Assembly (NCBI GenBank): GCA_007695005.1
Contig: REEQ01000046.1
Location: forward strand, 1-33,112
Length of the DNA stretch: 33,112 nt
Direction of reading: 5' to 3'
DNA from: Wenzhouxiangellaceae bacterium
GTDB lineage: Bacteria; Pseudomonadota; Gammaproteobacteria; Xanthomonadales; Wenzhouxiangellaceae
Below are positions 1 through 6,606 of the stretch, piece after piece. How positions within the stretch are numbered: position 1 is the stretch's first letter; each line of letters opens with the position of its first letter. A model generated the notes under the pieces. That model had not been told where the DNA came from. It searched no databases and saw only the letters and a list, made by a program, of their open reading frames with translations. The position numbers were made by a program, and so were the translations under genes.

Positions 1-2
1 TG

Positions 3-422
3 CGCATGAGCCTGTATGCCGTGCTGATGGCGCCGATCGCGCTGTTTGGACTGGTTCACAACCTCGTTCCCTACCTGGTCGCGCGCGGCCTGGGGCGGCT
101 GGGCAGCGACGAGGCGGTGCGCGCCTTCACCCTGTTTGGCTGCGGCGTGCTGGCCTTTGCCGGCGCCTATACCGCGATCGGCCTGTGGCTGTGGCAGTAC
201 ACCAACCTGGGACTGGCCCAGACCCTGCTCTACGTGGCCTCCTTGCCGCCGACCGGCTTCGCCGCCCTGCGCTACCGCCGCAACGTGCTGGTCTACCGCG
301 ATCGCATCCTGGTCAGAACCGTGTTCTTCAACCAGCGCGAACTGGTCGACCTGCTGCGCCGCGAGCGGCGCCAGCTGCACGAGCAGTTTCTGGATATGGC
401 GGAGGTTTACGGGGAGGAGTGA
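3..422 (+). CDS. C-terminal part of a probable membrane acyltransferase (PlsC-like), 5' truncated by the window
   Basis: The frame is open from the first bases of the window, so this is the 3' end of a longer gene; the ATG at 6 need not be a start. The visible ~139 residues hold a hydrophobic segment at about 5-25, the motif LVHNLVPYLVAR, a second hydrophobic hairpin at about 40-80 and a charged, Arg/Glu-rich cytoplasmic tail ending in EVYGEE. From memory, this order (hydrophobic stretch, a HN.PPY.L.R-like motif, membrane hairpin, charged coiled tail) resembles the C-terminal region of bacterial glycerol-phosphate or lysophospholipid acyltransferases that carry a PlsC domain upstream. The catalytic HX4D domain would lie before the window, so the call cannot be confirmed here. 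It converges on lysC-lysA across a 291-base gap. It could equally be another multi-pass membrane protein. Confidence 0.4.
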   Translation, partial: RMSLYAVLMAPIALFGLVHNLVPYLVARGLGRLGSDEAVRAFTLFGCGVLAFAGAYTAIGLWLWQYTNLGLAQTLLYVASLPPTGFAALRYRRNVLVYRDRILVRTVFFNQRELVDLLRRERRQLHEQFLDMAEVYGEE

Positions 423-449
423 AGGGAAAAGGAAAAAGGGGGTTGAAGC

Positions 450-476
450 GTAGCCCGGGGCCACGCCCCCGGGGGC
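450..476. repeat. REP-like palindrome
   Basis: The sequence GTAGCCCGGGG, loop CCACG, then CCCCCGGG forms a 7-bp GC stem (454-460 with 467-473). The GTAGCCCGGG opening is the recognisable head of short extragenic palindromes scattered through many gammaproteobacterial genomes. Only one copy lies in this window, so its repetitive nature is inferred from that resemblance. Confidence 0.5.
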
Positions 477-592
477 CATGTTCGGACTGTCTCCAGGCGT
501 ACGGGCATGAACCCGAAACGCGACCGCTCGCTATTCGCTTTCCGGCTCGCTATAAGTTACAGAGTGTTAGGCGGCTTACACTTTTAACGCGG

Positions 593-618
593 CAACGAAA
601 TACCTACGGTATTCGTTG
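593..618. terminator. Stem-loop in the convergent gap
   Basis: CAACGAAATACC (593-604) pairs with GGTATTCGTTG (608-618): 11 base pairs with one bulged A and a 3-base loop TAC. There is no flanking T-tract, so it may be a processing or stability element and not an intrinsic terminator. Confidence 0.4.
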
Positions 619-663
619 TACGGCATTTGCGGCACATGTCCGTGTAGGCCTTCGCTGCGCGGT

Positions 664-682
664 CCCGGCCGTTCCGGCCGGG
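664..682. terminator. GC-rich stem-loop
   Basis: CCCGGCC (664-670) and GGCCGGG (676-682) form a perfect 7-bp stem around GTTCC. It lies 32 bases past the lysA stop codon on the minus strand. No U-tract follows on either strand. Confidence 0.4.
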
Positions 683-687
683 CATTA

Positions 688-713
688 CCCGGGCAATCTA
701 TTTGATTGCCGGG
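688..713 (-). terminator. Stem-loop directly after lysA
   Basis: Read on the minus strand, the ten bases right after the lysA TAA (713-704) pair with 698-688, giving 10 base pairs with a single bulged G and a 5-base loop. The position suggests a 3'-end stem for the lysC-lysA mRNA. The lack of a following T-run makes rho-independent termination uncertain. Confidence 0.5.
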
Positions 714-3317
714 TTAATAGCTCCTGCCGTCCAGTATCAGCTCCCTGGCCGGTTCGCGCAGGTTGTAGCGCGAGGCCATGGCGGCCCCATAGGCGCCGGT
801 GTTGGCGATCAGCATCACATCACCCTCCCGGCACTGCGGCAACAGGCGGTCCAGGCCGAGGATATCGCCGGTTTCGCAGATCGGGCCGACCACGTTGTAG
901 ACATGGTCGCCTGCCTCATGCAGGCGGCTCAAGTTGACGATTTCGTGCCAGGCACCGTACAGGGCTGGGCGAATGAGCGAGTTCATGCCAGTGGCAATAC
1001 CGACATAGCGCACATCGCCCTTGCCCTTGGTCTGGTTTACCCGGGCCAGCAGCACGCCGGCCTCGCTGACCAGGTAGCGGCCTGGCTCGATCCAGATTTC
1101 CACCGGTCGAACTAGCTCGTGCCGCAGCTGCAGCAGGCCGGCGTCGAGCGTGGCCAGGTCCAGCGGCAGCTCGTCCCGGCGATCAGGCACGCCCAAACCC
1201 CCGCCCAGATTGATCACCCGAACATCGGCCAGCTCGCTAGCCGCCTCGCCCAGCGTGGCCAGGCTGCGATGCCAGTTGTCCGGATGCAAAATGCCTGAGC
1301 CGGTATGGGCGTGAAGCCCGATGATGCGAATGTCATGAGCCTCGCTCATGCGCCGGATACGCTCGATCTCGCTCAGTGGCACGCCAAACTTGGCGTGAGA
1401 GCCGGCAGTGCGCACCATCTTGTGGTGGCCGAGACCGGAGCCTGGGTCGAGGCGCAAAAAAATCTCGTGGCCAGCGAGGTCTCGCCCCCAGTGTTCGAGA
1501 ATGTAGCTGTTGTCCACGGTCAGGCGCAGACCGGCATCTCGGGCCTCGACAAACTCCTGGCGGCTGGCGAAATTGGGTGTCAGCAAGAGCTCGGCCGGCT
1601 TCAGTGAGCCGAGGCCGGCAATGGCGTGACGTGCTTCGGCCAGGGAGACGCATTCGATGCCCAAGCCCTCTTCGACCAGGGCCTGCAGGATGGCAGGGTG
1701 GGAGTTGGCCTTCATCGAGTAAAGCACCCGGTCGACCGCCTTCAAGCCACGCAGGCGGCGGGCAGCGGCGCGCACAGTGTCGAGATGATAGACATAGGCG
1801 CTTTCTTTGCCGTCAAGCAAGGCGAGCAGGCGTTCACGCTCGTCTTCCCACCAGCGCCGGCGCGCTGGCTGGCCGCGCTCGCGTCGGAACAGCTGCTCCC
1901 AGGTAGGGCCGAAGACCGAGTCGCCGCCGACGCCACCCGGAATCACCTGCTGATGCAGCTGCTGAACCAGGCGGTCGGCGTGGCGCGACTCGACCACGAA
2001 GGTCAGGTTGAGATCATTGGCCGCCTGGCTGACCTGAAAGATGCGGCGCTGCTCGAACACTTCCAGGGCTGGGCCAAGTCGATGCAGGATGGTGCGAATG
2101 CCCAGGCCGACCAGACTGACCGTGGCGCAGTCCCTGCGGATGTCGACCCGGCAGTGCCTTTCCAGGCGCTGGCGCAGGGTTTCCAGCGTCCCTTCATCAG
2201 TCAGATTCGCGCCGGGGTCCAGGGTCAAGGTCACGTTGGACTCGGAGGTGGAGACCTGGTCAACGGACAGGCCCAGCGCCTTGAATTCGCCGAACACATC
2301 GGCCAGAAAGCCGACCTGCTGCCACATATCGATCCCTTCCAGCGACACCAGGGTGATGTTCTTGCGCTGGACGATGGCCTTGACCTGGGCGCCGTGGTCG
2401 CGGGCCTCCGGTGTGATCCGGGTGCCGTCGATATCGGGCCGGTCGGTCTGGCGCAACCATAGCGGAATGCGCTGCTGATGGACCGGGATCAGCGAGCGCG
2501 GGTGCAGGGCCTTCGCGCCCATCGCTGCCAGCTCCTGGGCCTCCCGGTAGCTGACCATCTTCAGCAGTCTGGCGGTGGGGATGCGACGCGGGTCGGCGGT
2601 GAACAGGCCGGGGACATCCGAATGAATCTCGACCCGGTCGGCCTCGAGCAGGGCCGCCAGGGTGGTGGCCGAGGTATCGGATCCGCCGCGGCCCAGGACC
2701 ACGGTCTCGCCACGTGCGTTGGCGGCAACGAAGCCTGGCATCACCACTGCCGGCGCTCGCGCGCTCAAGCGCTGGCCAAGTGCCGGATCCGGCAGGGCCT
2801 GACACTGGGCCGACAGATAGGCTGCGCGCGTGCCGCGCCGGGCGTCTTCCTCGGCCTGCAGCACTTCACGACTGTCCAGCCAGGCAACCGGCAGACCTTG
2901 CGCGGCAAGCCAGGCCGCGCCAAGGCGGCTGCTCAGAATCTCGCCCATGCCCAGCAGTGCAGCATGCTCGGGCGGGCCAGCGGTGTCGATGACCGCCAGC
3001 CTGGTCGCCAGTTCCTGCAGTGGGTCGGCCAGTAGTTGCTGGTTCAGGCCGAGCTCTTCGAGCAGCAAGTCATGGCGGCTCTTGATTTCGTCCAGTATGT
3101 CCGTGGCCGCCTGGCGCGTCTCTGGGTTCAGCTGCGCTTCTAGCAGGTCGGTCACGCCGCGCAGGGCGGATACGACTACTGCGACGCCGAAGCCGGCATC
3201 TAGGTTGTCTCTGACGTGCTGGGCGATGATTCGCCAATGATCGGCGCGAATTACCGAACTGCCGCCGAATTTCAGTACGCGCCACGCGCGCTTGTCGCTG
3301 GATTGCAAGCTGCTCAT
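714..3317 (-). CDS. lysAC: Bifunctional aspartate kinase / diaminopimelate decarboxylase (LysC-LysA fusion)
   Basis: This 867-residue protein joins the first and last enzymes of the DAP route to lysine: aspartate phosphorylation and PLP-dependent decarboxylation of meso-DAP. Residues 1 to about 300 are the amino-acid kinase fold, with KFGGSSV (16-22) and GRGGSDTS (209-216). About 315-465 is an ACT pair (SLEGIDMW and a second SLVGLGIR repeat), expected to sense lysine. About 500-867 is a type III-fold decarboxylase with YSMKAN (PLP lysine K536), HTGSG (671-675), GGGLG (705-709), EPGR (744-747) and CETGD (814-818). All catalytic motifs of both halves are intact. The fusion is known in Xanthomonadales. 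The ATG is at 3317 with no obvious Shine-Dalgarno; a TTGACA -35 lies upstream at 3367-3362. The gene stands alone, divergent from the PP2C gene. Cytoplasmic. Confidence 0.96.
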   Translation of the reverse strand: MSSLQSSDKRAWRVLKFGGSSVIRADHWRIIAQHVRDNLDAGFGVAVVVSALRGVTDLLEAQLNPETRQAATDILDEIKSRHDLLLEELGLNQQLLADPLQELATRLAVIDTAGPPEHAALLGMGEILSSRLGAAWLAAQGLPVAWLDSREVLQAEEDARRGTRAAYLSAQCQALPDPALGQRLSARAPAVVMPGFVAANARGETVVLGRGGSDTSATTLAALLEADRVEIHSDVPGLFTADPRRIPTARLLKMVSYREAQELAAMGAKALHPRSLIPVHQQRIPLWLRQTDRPDIDGTRITPEARDHGAQVKAIVQRKNITLVSLEGIDMWQQVGFLADVFGEFKALGLSVDQVSTSESNVTLTLDPGANLTDEGTLETLRQRLERHCRVDIRRDCATVSLVGLGIRTILHRLGPALEVFEQRRIFQVSQAANDLNLTFVVESRHADRLVQQLHQQVIPGGVGGDSVFGPTWEQLFRRERGQPARRRWWEDERERLLALLDGKESAYVYHLDTVRAAARRLRGLKAVDRVLYSMKANSHPAILQALVEEGLGIECVSLAEARHAIAGLGSLKPAELLLTPNFASRQEFVEARDAGLRLTVDNSYILEHWGRDLAGHEIFLRLDPGSGLGHHKMVRTAGSHAKFGVPLSEIERIRRMSEAHDIRIIGLHAHTGSGILHPDNWHRSLATLGEAASELADVRVINLGGGLGVPDRRDELPLDLATLDAGLLQLRHELVRPVEIWIEPGRYLVSEAGVLLARVNQTKGKGDVRYVGIATGMNSLIRPALYGAWHEIVNLSRLHEAGDHVYNVVGPICETGDILGLDRLLPQCREGDVMLIANTGAYGAAMASRYNLREPARELILDGRSY

Positions 3318-3361
3318 CGGGTACGGTATGCGGGTAGAAAAGCCGAGAACGGGTAAATAAG

Positions 3362-3367
3362 TGTCAA
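3362..3367 (-). promoter_or_regulatory. Candidate -35 box for lysC-lysA
   Basis: A perfect TTGACA reads on the minus strand here, 45 bases before the lysC-lysA ATG. No convincing -10 hexamer sits at 16-18 bases, so the assignment is tentative. Confidence 0.35.
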
Positions 3368-3406
3368 GGTTGCCATGATATGGCGCTTTTCAGGCGAACT
3401 TTACGC

Positions 3407-3412
3407 TATAAA
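3407..3412 (+). promoter_or_regulatory. Candidate -10 box upstream of the PP2C gene (possible leaderless mRNA)
   Basis: TATAAA within CGCTATAAAT ends seven bases before the ATG at 3419, so transcription would begin at or next to the start codon. No Shine-Dalgarno sequence precedes the ATG and the -35 region is poor. The same CGCTATAA string recurs around the -10-like box at 4218. Confidence 0.35.
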
Positions 3413-3418
3413 TAACAA

Positions 3419-4222
3419 ATGAGTCAGCTAATGGCAGCCCAAAGGGGAAATCGCTCGGTCGGCGTCAGCGACGTTGGCCGGGTTCGGGAGAATAATCAGG
3501 ATGCGATCCTGACAGACGACGCACTCGGACTGTGGCTGGTCGCTGACGGCATGGGCGGACATGCGGGCGGGGCGCGGGCCAGCGAAATTGCCCGCGACAC
3601 GGTTCGCGACAAGTGCAAGGAGGGCGTGGGCCTGCGGGAGGCTGTGCTGGAAGCGCATCACGCCATTCGGGCTGCCCAGCAGGCACAGCCTGACTTCAGC
3701 GATATGGGCACGACCATAGTCGCCGTCATCGAGCGCGATGAACGCTACGAGATCTGCTGGGTCGGTGACAGTCGCGCCTATCGCTATCGCGCCGTTGACG
3801 GTCGCCTGGAAATGCTGACCAGGGATCACAACGTGGCCGGCATGCTGGTTGCGGCTGGTGCACTGAGCCCGGACGAGGCCGCTCGCCACCCGCAACGACA
3901 TGTCTTGACCGACTGCCTGGGCCTGACCGGTGAGCACGAACCGCGCATTGGTACGCTGGAAGATCAGTGGGGCGGTAATGAATGGCTGCTGCTGTGTTCG
4001 GATGGACTGACTGGCGAGCTGGACGACCAGGCCATAGAACATGTGCTTCGAAACAGCGACACGCTGACGGCTGCCCAGGAAAGACTATTGTCGGAAGCAC
4101 TGGCAGCGGGTGCTCATGACAATGTATCAGTGGTCCTGGTCGCGGGACCACCGGGCGTGGCCGACAAGGTGCCGCCGCCGGCTTCGCGCTGGAGATGGCC
4201 TTTCCGAAGGCGCTCGCTATAA
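3419..4222 (+). CDS. PP2C-family Ser/Thr protein phosphatase (Stp1/PrpC-like)
   Basis: This 267-residue soluble phosphatase of the bacterial Stp/PrpC type dephosphorylates Ser/Thr phosphoproteins using two Mn/Mg ions. The motifs occur in order: RENNQDA with metal ligand D28, ADGMGGHAGG with D43, SDMGTT, WVGDSRAYRYR, LTRDHN, HVLTDCLG, LCSDGLTGELDD and HDNVSVV with the C-terminal metal-binding Asp-Asn. The fold is complete and its length is near the family norm of about 240-260. It ends in a short basic tail (RWRWPFRRRSL). It is first in a co-directional cluster with an FHA protein (63-base gap) and a Ser/Thr kinase, so it most likely reverses that kinase's phosphorylation. There is no Shine-Dalgarno before the ATG at 3419; the next ATG, at 3431, is also possible. 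Confidence 0.93.
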   Translation: MSQLMAAQRGNRSVGVSDVGRVRENNQDAILTDDALGLWLVADGMGGHAGGARASEIARDTVRDKCKEGVGLREAVLEAHHAIRAAQQAQPDFSDMGTTIVAVIERDERYEICWVGDSRAYRYRAVDGRLEMLTRDHNVAGMLVAAGALSPDEAARHPQRHVLTDCLGLTGEHEPRIGTLEDQWGGNEWLLLCSDGLTGELDDQAIEHVLRNSDTLTAAQERLLSEALAAGAHDNVSVVLVAGPPGVADKVPPPASRWRWPFRRRSL

Positions 4223-4223
4223 T
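4218..4223 (+). promoter_or_regulatory. Candidate internal -10 box before the FHA gene
   Basis: A perfect TATAAT overlaps the TAA stop of the PP2C gene (4220-4222), 62 bases before the FHA start. It is preceded by CGC, as in the box upstream of PP2C. No good -35 is visible, so a second promoter for FHA and kinase is only suggested. Confidence 0.3.
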
Positions 4224-4285
4224 TGATGCGATGGTGCCGATTCAGGTCTTTCCCGTGATCATTACCCCACAGTGAGGGAGCTAGC

Positions 4286-4822
4286 ATGAGTGAGGAACAG
4301 AAGCCACACAAACCATCCAGGCGGGATCATGGGCCCCAGGGGACACATGTCTTCAGCCGCGGCGATGTCGACAAGCTGATCGACCAGGCCAGTCAGGCGG
4401 AGGCCGGGCCTGGCAATCGACCCCAGCTCAAGGGGGTCAGCGTGGAGGTCAAGGGTCGCGAGTTTCCGCTGCCCGGAGCCCGCGCGGTGATCGGCCGGGC
4501 CAGCTCCTGCGACATCATCCTGTCCGACTCCAGCGTGTCATCCGAGCACGCCAGGATCAATCATGACGCCGGCGGCTGGCGCGTGGTCAATCTGCTGTCG
4601 ACCAACGGCACCTTCGTCAATGACAAGCGGGTCTCGAATGAGGAGCTTCATCATGGCGACCGGGTGCGATTCGGCAGGGTGGAGTTCATCTTCCAGGATC
4701 CTGAGCAGGCTGGTGGCAGAAGCGCGCATGCCGCGCATGGAGGGAACGCCCGTCCGATCTGGCCCTGGGCTGCGGGTGTTGCCGTTGTTGTGGTAATCGC
4801 CCTGGTTTTCCTGCTGCGGTGA
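4286..4822 (+). CDS. FHA-domain protein with a C-terminal membrane anchor
   Basis: In this 178-residue protein the first ~50 residues are polar and probably disordered. The FHA domain spans about 50-135: GRASSCDI with the phosphate-contacting R71, SSVSSEHARI with S86 and H88, and LLSTNGTFVND with N107, the canonical phosphothreonine-binding set. A Gly/Ala/His-rich linker leads to one hydrophobic helix at about 158-178 that ends the protein (VFLLR), so it looks tail-anchored with the FHA domain in the cytoplasm. AGGGAG just before the ATG at 4286 is a good ribosome site. Placed between a PP2C phosphatase and a membrane kinase, it is the natural phospho-reader of the set, recruiting phosphorylated kinase or substrates to the inner membrane. 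No enzymatic domain is present. Confidence 0.88.
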   Translation: MSEEQKPHKPSRRDHGPQGTHVFSRGDVDKLIDQASQAEAGPGNRPQLKGVSVEVKGREFPLPGARAVIGRASSCDIILSDSSVSSEHARINHDAGGWRVVNLLSTNGTFVNDKRVSNEELHHGDRVRFGRVEFIFQDPEQAGGRSAHAAHGGNARPIWPWAAGVAVVVVIALVFLLR

Positions 4823-4854
4823 TCCCGTCCAGGCTGGATTTGATTGCAGTGGCC

Positions 4855-4859
4855 AGGGG
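4855..4859 (+). promoter_or_regulatory. Shine-Dalgarno fixing the kinase start
   Basis: AGGGG lies eight bases before the ATG at 4868. This favours 4868 over the in-frame TTG at 4844, which has no comparable site. Confidence 0.6.
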
Positions 4860-4867
4860 CTGATCAG

Positions 4868-6586
4868 ATGGAGCGCTTGGGTCGCTATCAGATCGAGACC
4901 GAACTGGGGCGCGGCACCATGTCGATTGTCTACAAGGCTTTCGATCCGCGCATTGATCGGTATATTGCGGTCAAGGTTCTGCGCGAGCAATTTGCCCGCA
5001 ACGTCAACTCGCGCCAACGTTTCCTGCGCGAGGCGCGCGCTGCCGGCGGCCTCGGCCACCCCAATATCGTCACCGTTTTCGATGTCGGACAGGTGGATGG
5101 CAGCCCCTACTTGGCGATGGAGCTGCTTGAGGGCCAGACCCTGGCCCAGCGCATCGACAGCGATGAGCCGCTCGAGCCCAGGGCGGTGATCGATCTGGCG
5201 ATCCAGATCTGCAGCGGGCTTAGCTATGCGCACGAGCGCGGTGTGATCCACCGCGATGTCAAGCCGGCGAACATCCATTTCGATGCCGGCAGTGGCATGG
5301 TCAAGCTGCTGGATTTCGGTATTGCCGGTATCGAAGGACGCCCGGAGCGTCCGGCATCGGAGGGCGGACCGGTGCTGGGTACGCCGGCCTACATGGCGCC
5401 TGAGCAGATAGTTGGTGAGCAGATCGATGCCCGTTGCGATCTCTATGCACTCGGCGTCGTCCTTTATCGGCTGATTGCCGGCCAGTTGCCCTTCGATGAA
5501 GCGAGCATCAATGAGCAGGTGGCGCGCGTGCTCAGTCAGCCGCCGCCAGCGCTGAAGCCCCTGCATCCCGACACCCCCCGCGAATTGGTCGAATTGACCC
5601 AGCGCCTGATCCACAAGAATCCGGCCGGACGACATGCTTCGGCCGCCGATGTGCTCGAAGAGCTTCAGGATATTCGCGCCCGTCTCCAGCGCGGGGTCTT
5701 GTCGGTCAGCCGTCGCCGCCGTCTGGCATGGCGCTGGCCGGTGGTGATCGGCGGCCTCGTTGCCTTGGTCCTGGCGCTGGGCCTGGGCCATGTCTATCGA
5801 AGCCAGAACGAAGCCATGGTCGCCGCCACCTATGGTTTTGGTGAGGGCCTGGCCAGCGTCATTGCGCGCGAGGTGGCCGAGCCTTTGTTGCTTGATGATG
5901 CAACCGCGCTCGGCAGCCTGGTATCGGATTTCTCGGCAAATCCGCAGGTGCTGTACCTGCACGTGGTAGATCGGGCCGGGGTGATCAAGTCAAGCACGAA
6001 TCTGTTTTTGCAGGACGAAGCGGTTCCGGTTCTTGAAGATGTCATAGTGCGCCGCGATGAGCCTTCCATTCGCATCGTGCAGGCAGGGCGGGGCGATCTT
6101 GAATTCCAGGTGCCGGTGCGTTTTCAGGCCCGTCGTATTGGCGAAATTCACCTCGGACTGGACGGATCCAATCTGTCGGCTGCGGCGCGCAGCACGATGA
6201 GCATGATGGCGGTTTTGTTTCTGGTCGCCATGTGCGTGATCCTGATTGCCGTGCTGCTGATGGCCAGGCAGCAGCGACAGTCGATCGAACGTTTGGCCTG
6301 GGGCTTGCGCCAGATCGGCAAGGGTCATTTCGACTTCCGCCTTGAAGCCGATCGGCGCGACGATTTCGGCTCGCTTTACCGCCGTTTCAATGATATGGCG
6401 ATGCGGCTGCAGGAACGCCACGGTTTGCGTGAAGCGCCGCCACCCTTGCGGTTGCCCAGTTTCAACGATGACGATGTCAGCGCGAATATGGAGGATACGC
6501 GCGAGATGGAAGCCACCGGCGAGCGTGCCGGCAGCGATACTGTGCCATTCAGCAAGGTAACCCGTTTCCCCGGGCCCGGTTCCTGA
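4868..6586 (+). CDS. Membrane Ser/Thr protein kinase with periplasmic sensor and C-terminal HAMP
   Basis: A 572-residue protein. The Hanks-type kinase domain is about 7-272: glycine loop LGRGTMSIVY (13-22), ATP-site K36, HRDVKPAN with catalytic D130, DFG with D149, GTPAYMAPEQ (171-180) and the conserved DLYALGV. A membrane helix follows at 290-308, then about 130 periplasmic residues resembling a single Cache/PAS-like sensor (EPLLLDDATALGSLV, then LHVVDRAGVIKSS), a second membrane helix at about 443-467, a HAMP segment (about 468-517) and a Thr/Glu-rich tail. The kinase is active-type, with no missing residue. HAMP normally feeds a domain downstream of it, but here the only output domain lies upstream of the sensor. 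It is third in the cluster with PP2C and FHA genes (45-base gap) and converges on the Clp-like gene. Its substrates are unknown. Confidence 0.93.
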   Translation: MERLGRYQIETELGRGTMSIVYKAFDPRIDRYIAVKVLREQFARNVNSRQRFLREARAAGGLGHPNIVTVFDVGQVDGSPYLAMELLEGQTLAQRIDSDEPLEPRAVIDLAIQICSGLSYAHERGVIHRDVKPANIHFDAGSGMVKLLDFGIAGIEGRPERPASEGGPVLGTPAYMAPEQIVGEQIDARCDLYALGVVLYRLIAGQLPFDEASINEQVARVLSQPPPALKPLHPDTPRELVELTQRLIHKNPAGRHASAADVLEELQDIRARLQRGVLSVSRRRRLAWRWPVVIGGLVALVLALGLGHVYRSQNEAMVAATYGFGEGLASVIAREVAEPLLLDDATALGSLVSDFSANPQVLYLHVVDRAGVIKSSTNLFLQDEAVPVLEDVIVRRDEPSIRIVQAGRGDLEFQVPVRFQARRIGEIHLGLDGSNLSAAARSTMSMMAVLFLVAMCVILIAVLLMARQQRQSIERLAWGLRQIGKGHFDFRLEADRRDDFGSLYRRFNDMAMRLQERHGLREAPPPLRLPSFNDDDVSANMEDTREMEATGERAGSDTVPFSKVTRFPGPGS

Positions 6587-6606
6587 CTGCCAGAGCAGCC
6601 AGGGCC

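Larger units (their letters stand above)
423..713. other. Hairpin-rich convergent intergenic region
   Basis: There is no credible gene in these 291 bases between the acyltransferase-like gene and lysC-lysA, which converge here. The stretch holds at least four stem-loops, listed separately: a REP-like GC palindrome, an AT-containing stem near 593-618, a GC stem at 664-682 and a stem directly abutting the lysA stop codon. Short translations through it look like random coding. The likely roles are bidirectional termination and mRNA 3'-end protection. Confidence 0.7.

Noticed and set aside
566-572. GTTAGGC resembling an integron attC core site
   Set aside because: No matching RYYYAAC partner lies 60-130 bases away, no paired inner boxes are evident, and no integrase or cassette genes are present.
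4538-5962. 474-codon minus-strand frame opposite the FHA and kinase genes
   Set aside because: Runs across two well-supported genes, composition typical of antisense translation, no recognisable motif.
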